Assembly: GCA_026389455.1 (NCBI GenBank)
Contig: JAPLHV010000075.1
Coordinates: 1-35,636 of the forward strand
Source: Coprothermobacterota bacterium
Lineage (GTDB): Bacteria; Caldisericota; JANLFM01
Direction: 5' to 3'
DNA: 35,636 bases
A program made the position numbers and the translations under genes. Shown piece by piece: positions 31,756 to 35,636 of this stretch (position 1 is the first letter of the stretch; each line of letters opens with the position of its first letter). Under the pieces are notes generated by a model. The model was not told the origin of the DNA. It was given only the letters and a program-made list of their open reading frames with translations, and made no database searches.

Positions 31756-32421
31756 ATGAGTGCAAGCCTGCGACTGATTTTAGACAAGAGCATCAAAGAC
31801 CTGGAGGAGATGACCTTGGAGCTAGGCTCCCAGGTGCGAGCCAGCCTCAGTTCCAGCCTGAAGGCCTTGCGGGAGCGAGACAAAGTCCTGGCCCAGTGGG
31901 TGATCAACAACGACGACGTGCTGGACGACCTGGCCAAGCGCATCGATGTCAAGGCTGTGGAGGTCATCGCCACCCAGCAGCCGACTGCCCGCGACTTGCG
32001 CGTGATTATTGCCATCATCCGCATGATCGCCGACCTGGAGAGGATCGGGGATCTCAGCGCCGGCGTCTCCAAAGAGACCCTGAAGATCGCCGATCTGCCC
32101 CTCTTGAAACCGCTCATCGACATCCCGCGCATGGTCGCCATCACCAACGAGATGCTGGAAGACGCCCTCCAGTCGTTCATCCTGCGGGATGCCAACCGGG
32201 CGGAGAAGATGTGCCAGCGGGACGATGAGGTGGATGGCCTGCGCAACCAGATCCAGCGGGAGTTGCTGACCTACATGCTCGAAGACCCCAAGTCGATCTT
32301 CCGGGCCAACGCCCTGATGTTCATCTCGCTCTACCTGGAGCGGGCCGCTGATCATATCACCAACATCGGCGAGGATGTGATCTATATGGTGACAGGAGAG
32401 ATCCGCGACCTGAACGGTTGA
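31756..32421 (+). CDS. phoU: phosphate signalling protein PhoU
   Basis: This 221-aa PhoU consists of two three-helix bundles. Metal-binding motifs E/DXXXD appear as IRMIADLERIGDLSAG in the first half and SLYLERAADHITNIGEDV in the second. PhoU links PstB to the PhoR sensor and represses the regulon when phosphate is plentiful. It follows pstB by 1 bp, with a GGAAGGTGGGG site. With phoR apparently broken, PhoU's normal output partner in this operon would be missing. Confidence 0.95.
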   Translation: MSASLRLILDKSIKDLEEMTLELGSQVRASLSSSLKALRERDKVLAQWVINNDDVLDDLAKRIDVKAVEVIATQQPTARDLRVIIAIIRMIADLERIGDLSAGVSKETLKIADLPLLKPLIDIPRMVAITNEMLEDALQSFILRDANRAEKMCQRDDEVDGLRNQIQRELLTYMLEDPKSIFRANALMFISLYLERAADHITNIGEDVIYMVTGEIRDLNG

Positions 32422-32532
32422 GGCTGATCAGTTTTTTAGAGAAGCGCCTCAAGCCAGAGGAAACCGGAGAACCTGCAATGCTGCTAAAGGTGAAGATTTG
32501 GCCGCGCCTATATCTACCACCAGCGGGATCAG

Positions 32533-32567
32533 GCAGGAATGCTAAATGTAAAGACCTGTCCCCATCT
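32533..32567 (+). repeat. dispersed repeat ending TAAAGACCTGTCCCCATCT
   Basis: Matches 8351-8389 in order and end point (GCAGGAA, GCTAA, TAAAGACCTG-CCCCATCT). It directly abuts a transposase remnant, so it may be part of, or a target for, a mobile element. The 110 bp between phoU and this repeat show no gene I recognise. Confidence 0.6.
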
Positions 32568-32675
32568 TATGAAGGGATAAAAGTCACTGATGAAGAGATG
32601 GAGGCACTATATATTGAACGAGCTGACTTCCACGGCGAGTGGAACTATACTATACATCCAAGAAACAAGACTTGA
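32568..32675 (+). pseudogene. C-terminal remnant of an ISAzo13-like transposase
   Basis: Thirty-five codons reading EGIKVTDEEMEALYIE and FHGEWNYTIHPR, ending in TGA, resemble the extreme C-terminus of ISAzo13-type DDE transposases (the FHGEWNYTI block). Nothing of the catalytic domain is present. The frame continues upstream to 32418 but that part looks unrelated, with the AAAGACCTG repeat between. Confidence 0.6.
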
Positions 32676-32732
32676 TCTATTTAATATTGGACAGTCCCTA
32701 AGGGAAAGGAACTAGCCTTCCGAAGCGGTTTT

Positions 32733-32761
32733 TTGACAGAGTGATTAGCCTTTCTTATACT
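32733..32761 (+). promoter_or_regulatory. consensus sigma-70-type promoter of the hydrolase gene
   Basis: -35 TTGACA (32733-32738), 17-bp spacer, -10 TATACT (32756-32761), nearly perfect consensus. The leader to TTG 32879 is about 110 nt and contains GGCG-GAATCA-CGCC followed by a T-rich tract (about 32812-32836), a weak possible attenuator. Confidence 0.85.
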
Positions 32762-32878
32762 ATTCGGCGTAGCTGTAGTGCGGTGCGCTTGGCGGCAGCC
32801 CGGTCTTTGGCGGAATCACGCCGTTTTGTCTTTTTTCAATGACACCCCATTGAATCGCGATCGCAAGGAGGAACACTT

Positions 32879-33877
32879 TTGGCCATCAAACCGTTGTTGG
32901 TAACCCAAGATGGGCTCATTTCGGACACGACGCGCTGGGCGGAAAAACGGGGGGACGTCATTCGACGCCTGTTGGAGACTCTCGGCCAGTCGCAAGCCCC
33001 ACGCAACACGGGGCAATTGGAAGTGACCAGTGAAGAAGAACTGGCGCAGTACTTCCGGCGTAAAGTCTGGTTCTCTACCGGGAATACCGACCGGATTCCG
33101 GCCTGGTTGCTCGAACCAAAGGGGGTGGCATTCCCGGCCCCTGCCATTCTGGCTTGCCACCAGACCAACGACTGCGGCAAAGATGAGGCGGTCGGTTTAG
33201 GCGGTTCTGCCCACTATGCCTACGGACAGGAACTCGCCGAACGCGGGTACGTCGTACTGGCTCCGGATGTCTTGACCGTGGGAGAACGGATATACCCTGG
33301 TTTCCAGCAATGGGATTCGGTCCCTTTTTACGCCGAGTACCCCCATTGGTCGATCATTGGTAAGAATCTGGAAGACTCCCGCGCGGCACTGGACGTGCTT
33401 TGCGGTCTGGATTTCGTAGACCCGGAACGGATCGGGGTGATCGGTCACTCTTTGGGCGGGCATAACGCCATATTTGTAGCTGCCATGGACGAGCGCGTGC
33501 ATGCCTGCGTCAGCAATTGCGGCATGTCCGTTTTCAGCGAGGAGGAAGAGCGGTTGGAGTGGACCTTGGAGGACGGCTATATCTTCCTTCCTTCCCTCAG
33601 GTTCTATTTCCTAAACGATCGCCCCCCGCCCTTCGATTTGCACGAAGTGGCGGCACTGATCGCTCCGCGTCCCTGGCTCAACATCTCGGCTTACGTGGAC
33701 GAAGCCTATGGCCGCCAGGAGTTTCTAGCCCAAACCGGTGTGCTCCTCCACCAAATCTATGAACTATACCAGCGCACGAGTGCCTTCGCTTGGCAGATGC
33801 ACGGAGGCAACCACTCCTTTCCACCTTACATCCGCGCCGGAGCTTACGCCTGGCTGGACCGGTGGTTGAAGGGGTAG
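32879..33877 (+). CDS. alpha/beta hydrolase, acetyl-xylan-esterase/dienelactone-hydrolase-like
   Basis: This 332-aa enzyme of the alpha/beta hydrolase fold has an N-terminal helical lead-in and a core with LACHQTNDCGKDEAVG, GYVVLAPDVLTVGER, the nucleophile elbow VIGHSLGGHNA and a late catalytic His in QMHGGNHSFPP. The arrangement resembles prokaryotic acetyl xylan esterase-like and dienelactone hydrolase-like proteins. No signal peptide is visible. The substrate is unknown. TTG 32879 is the start because AAGGAGG (32864-32870) lies 8 nt upstream and no ATG lies near. It is a single-gene unit with a strong promoter and a downstream hairpin (34016-34040). Confidence 0.88.
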   Translation: MAIKPLLVTQDGLISDTTRWAEKRGDVIRRLLETLGQSQAPRNTGQLEVTSEEELAQYFRRKVWFSTGNTDRIPAWLLEPKGVAFPAPAILACHQTNDCGKDEAVGLGGSAHYAYGQELAERGYVVLAPDVLTVGERIYPGFQQWDSVPFYAEYPHWSIIGKNLEDSRAALDVLCGLDFVDPERIGVIGHSLGGHNAIFVAAMDERVHACVSNCGMSVFSEEEERLEWTLEDGYIFLPSLRFYFLNDRPPPFDLHEVAALIAPRPWLNISAYVDEAYGRQEFLAQTGVLLHQIYELYQRTSAFAWQMHGGNHSFPPYIRAGAYAWLDRWLKG

Positions 33878-33889
33878 GCCGCTGGAACC

Positions 33890-34004
33890 GAGAGAAAAGA
33901 CCTGACCCAAGGAAAATCTTTACCGTTTCTTCATCTTCGCTTGCTTTGGCCTTTATCCAGCCCTGCTTTACTATCTCCAGAACCCTCCTTGCAGCACCCC
34001 TCAT
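33890..34004 (-). other. fragment with an AAAGACCTGACCC motif, possible mobile-element debris
   Basis: On the minus strand a frame beginning MRGAARRVLEIVKQGWIKAK runs to the GGGTCAGGTCTTT motif (33896-33908), the third occurrence of this motif in the window. I do not recognise the peptide. It may be the stub of a transposase-associated gene. The rest of 33878-34177 holds two hairpins and nothing else I can name. Confidence 0.35.
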
Positions 34005-34015
34005 ACCTCTCTCAA

Positions 34016-34040
34016 GAGCCGCCCCTCCCCAGGGCGGCTC
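34016..34040. terminator. hairpin between convergent genes
   Basis: Perfect 9-bp stem GAGCCGCCC/GGGCGGCTC with 7-nt loop CTCCCCA. It lies between the hydrolase (plus) and the anti-sigma-like gene (minus). The T-rich run after it is weak (ACTATTTCCC). Confidence 0.55.
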
Positions 34041-34150
34041 ACTATTTCCCTGAGTATCTTAAAACGAAAGAGAGCCGGATGGCCGACCTTCCTTAAGAAT
34101 CCCAGGTTGCTTGGTCGTTGTGCAGGGGCGGATCCCTTCGCTTCGATCGA

Positions 34151-34171
34151 GGGCGGGTTTGAAACCCGCCC
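34151..34171 (-). terminator. 10-bp palindrome after the anti-sigma-like gene
   Basis: GGGCGGGTTT and AAACCCGCCC flank a single G, a perfect palindrome ending 6 bp below the stop of 34178-35347. Such GGGCGGGTTT palindromes are common dispersed elements in several phyla. It can form a strong hairpin at the transcript end. Confidence 0.5.
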
Positions 34172-34177
34172 CTACTG

Positions 34178-35347
34178 CTACGGTTTTGGTTTCGGGCCGG
34201 GTGAAGTAGGTGGACCGGGGGATGAAGTGGGATCTGGTCCGGGTCCAGGGGGCGAAGGGGTCGGTGTAGGGCTCGGCAAAGGAGTTGCGGTTGGGGGACC
34301 TCCTGGACCACTAGGAGTTCCGGTGGGGGGTCCGCCAGGACCGGAAGGGGTGCCTGTTGGCGGCCCTCCTGGACTGCTGGGAGTTGCAGTTGGGGGTCCA
34401 CCTGGGCCGGTAGGAGTTGTCGTAGGCGGTCCACCTGGGCCGGTGGGAGTTGCAGTCGGCGGTCCGCCTGGACTACTGGGAGTTGTCGTCGGCGGTCCGC
34501 CTGGACTGCTGGGAGTTGTCGTAGGCGATCCGCCTGGACTGCTGGGAGTTGTCGTAGGCGTTTCACCGGGGCTGCTGGGGGTGTCTTGAGGCTCGCTAGG
34601 CGGTTCACTGGGAGATCCTGGCGTGGTCGGGGGTATGTCGGGTGGAGCGCTGGGGTGATCCGAAGAACCGTTCTCCGTTGGTGGAGAGGGATCAATGGGC
34701 GGTTCTGCGTCGGAGGTAGGTGAAGGGATTGGCAACCCCGTTGCGGTCTGGCTGATGAAACTTTGCGGACTGCTCGATGTTTTGCTGGTTGAAGGAGTTA
34801 TGCCAGGAGTCTGGTCGTCCCCCGGGTTGCTTGGGGTAATGGGGACCAATTGCCCTACGATCACCTTTCCTTCCAATCCCAGCTCCTCGATGATCCGGCC
34901 CCAGCCAAGGCCTTGCTCTCGCAAAGCTGTGATCTCGCTCAAGGAGAGGCCTGACGAATTTGCAATCTCTGCGCGTAAAGCCGCCTCCTGGGGAGTGACT
35001 CCTTGCGCCAGCAGAACGTTGACCATGGCAAGGTCACAATGGAACTGGACGGCGAGCAGGGATCCTACTGGATAGATGCTGTCCCATGCCGAGGCAGCTT
35101 GCTCTAATTGTCGTTCAGTCCACCACTGGGTAAGGTTCTGAGCGCCTGCCAAGACCGGGAATGCGGTCACTATTAAGAAAAGAACAAGGGCCAGTACAGG
35201 AGATAAAGCGAGGGCCAGGCGACTCCGTCGTTGTTGCTTGCGGCCACGTACGAAAAGATCCTGCAGAGAAGGTTGCCGAATGGGGGCGCTATCCGCAAGG
35301 CGGCTCAGGGCTCGCTTCAATTGGGTATCGAGGTCAATCGGTTCCAA
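34178..35347 (-). CDS. anti-sigma-like membrane protein with long Pro/Thr/Gly-rich repeat tail
   Basis: This 389-aa protein has a cytoplasmic N-terminus (LDTQLKRALSRLADSAP), one TM segment (ALALSPVLALVLFLIVTAF, about 44-62) and an outer helical domain (CDLAMVNVLLAQGVTPQEAA, then ITALREQGLGWGRIIEELGL). The C-terminal half is low-complexity, with about nine 11-residue repeats of the type SSPGGPPTTTP. Following an ECF sigma gene with a 14-nt overlap, it is most likely the cognate anti-sigma factor or sensor, the tail spanning the wall; no zinc HxxxCxxC motif is visible. TTG 35347 is chosen because AGGAGG lies 4 nt upstream. No family name is certain. Confidence 0.7.
   Translation of the reverse strand: MEPIDLDTQLKRALSRLADSAPIRQPSLQDLFVRGRKQQRRSRLALALSPVLALVLFLIVTAFPVLAGAQNLTQWWTERQLEQAASAWDSIYPVGSLLAVQFHCDLAMVNVLLAQGVTPQEAALRAEIANSSGLSLSEITALREQGLGWGRIIEELGLEGKVIVGQLVPITPSNPGDDQTPGITPSTSKTSSSPQSFISQTATGLPIPSPTSDAEPPIDPSPPTENGSSDHPSAPPDIPPTTPGSPSEPPSEPQDTPSSPGETPTTTPSSPGGSPTTTPSSPGGPPTTTPSSPGGPPTATPTGPGGPPTTTPTGPGGPPTATPSSPGGPPTGTPSGPGGPPTGTPSGPGGPPTATPLPSPTPTPSPPGPGPDPTSSPGPPTSPGPKPKP
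34290..34570 (-). repeat. 33-bp tandem coding repeats of the anti-sigma-like tail
   Basis: About nine degenerate units of 33 bp encode GGPPT-T/A/G-TP-S/T-S/G-P. Unit sequence varies at several positions, so this is an older, diverged minisatellite than the 21-bp array in nnr. Confidence 0.8.
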
Positions 35348-35636
35348 GATGCCTCCTGATCTTTTCCTTGGCTTGGAATAAAGTCGCCCGCACGGTTCCG
35401 GGAACGCAACCACATATGCTTGCTGTTTCCTCTTCGGAGAGGTCTTGCAGCAAACGCAGGGCGATGATAGCCCGCTGCCGCTTGGGCAAGCCGTTGATCA
35501 TCTCCAGCACCTGAAGGTAGAACAAACGGTCCTCCGGGTTGACCTCTTGCGAGTCGCGGATTTCAGGCTCTTCTTCCAAGAGGAACTCTCGTTTCCTCCG
35601 GAAAAAAGAGAAGCAAGCGTTGGTGGCCACTTTCAG
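35334..35636 (-). CDS. ECF-type RNA polymerase sigma factor (5' end outside window)
   Basis: The visible 100 codons start at the end of region 2 (LKVATNACFSFFRRKRE) and include a linker (LEEEPEIRDSQEVNPEDR) and region 4 with its helix-turn-helix (LPKRQRAIIALRLLQDLSEEETASI, then VPGTVRATLFQAKEKIRRHL). Region 2 proper lies beyond base 35636; the internal ATG at 35630 is not the true start. The stop overlaps the anti-sigma-like gene by 14 nt, implying coupled expression and probable autoregulated signalling at the cell envelope. Confidence 0.9.
   Translation of the reverse strand: MKVATNACFSFFRRKREFLLEEEPEIRDSQEVNPEDRLFYLQVLEMINGLPKRQRAIIALRLLQDLSEEETASICGCVPGTVRATLFQAKEKIRRHLGTD

Noticed and set aside
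32418-32567. Upstream part of the 85-codon frame as a complete small gene
   Set aside because: Only the last 35 codons resemble a transposase end; the rest runs through the phoU stop region and the dispersed repeat.
34290-34570. 33-bp repeats as a CRISPR or regulatory array
   Set aside because: No spacers; the repeats code for the Pro-rich tail of a real protein in one frame.

Overview
This window reads as a chromosome segment of a GC-rich, probably thermophilic, monoderm-like bacterium. Three observations suggest this. A solute-binding protein carries S-layer homology (SLH) domains instead of a lipobox. A second exported protein carries a copper-amine-oxidase N-terminal-like domain, a type common in Bacillota. 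A branched-chain polyamine synthase (BpsA) is present, an enzyme known mainly from thermophiles. Shine-Dalgarno sites of the AGGAGG type are strong, but two genes (phoB, acpS) look leaderless. tRNA genes encode their CCA ends. A high-GC Bacillota or a Chloroflexota-like lineage fits; I cannot assign it further.

Layout. 1-134: tail of an M20 peptidase. 258-332: tRNA-Ala. 396-6920: MFS transporter, gamma-glutamyltransferase, a 14-repeat propeller surface protein and a tandem DUF4405-like membrane protein. 7092-7168: tRNA-Ile with promoter and terminator. 7212-8389: a low-information accessory stretch with a HicB/HicA pair and dispersed repeats, running into a trpF homologue whose start codon is missing. 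9142-16030 (minus strand): a tightly overlapped operon speH-speE-mtaD-mtaD-mtnP-mtnA-pfkB. 16207-18191 (minus): nnr and acpS. 18266-20377 (plus): bpsA and a LacD-type aldolase. 20442-24612 (minus): a peptide-type ABC importer (SLH-anchored binding protein and two permeases). 24700-25403: a broken PP2C phosphatase. 25413-25487: tRNA-Glu. 25567-32421: phosphate regulon phoB-phoR(broken)-pstSCAB-phoU with a Pho-box-like triple repeat before pstS. 32422-32878: transposase remnant, then an alpha/beta hydrolase. 34178-35636 (minus): a Pro-rich anti-sigma-like membrane protein and an ECF sigma factor that runs off the edge.

How the genes work together. The 9-20 kb block couples polyamine synthesis to disposal of its by-product methylthioadenosine (MTA). 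SpeH and SpeE, and probably BpsA, produce MTA. Two MtaD-type deaminases would convert it to methylthioinosine. The phosphorylase carries the TNYAAG motif of 6-oxopurine enzymes and would release hypoxanthine and methylthioribose-1-phosphate. MtnA isomerises that product. A PfkB kinase and the nearby LacD-type aldolase are candidates for later steps.

Two genome-evolution themes stand out. A 21-bp repeat (core CCCTGCCGGGGGCTGTA) has entered three protein genes in frame, including a five-copy array inside nnr, and occurs as a doublet between two convergent genes. Several genes also show local damage: hicA and trpF lack a normal start codon, and phoR and the PP2C gene carry out-of-frame internal deletions. 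This could be real decay or assembly error.
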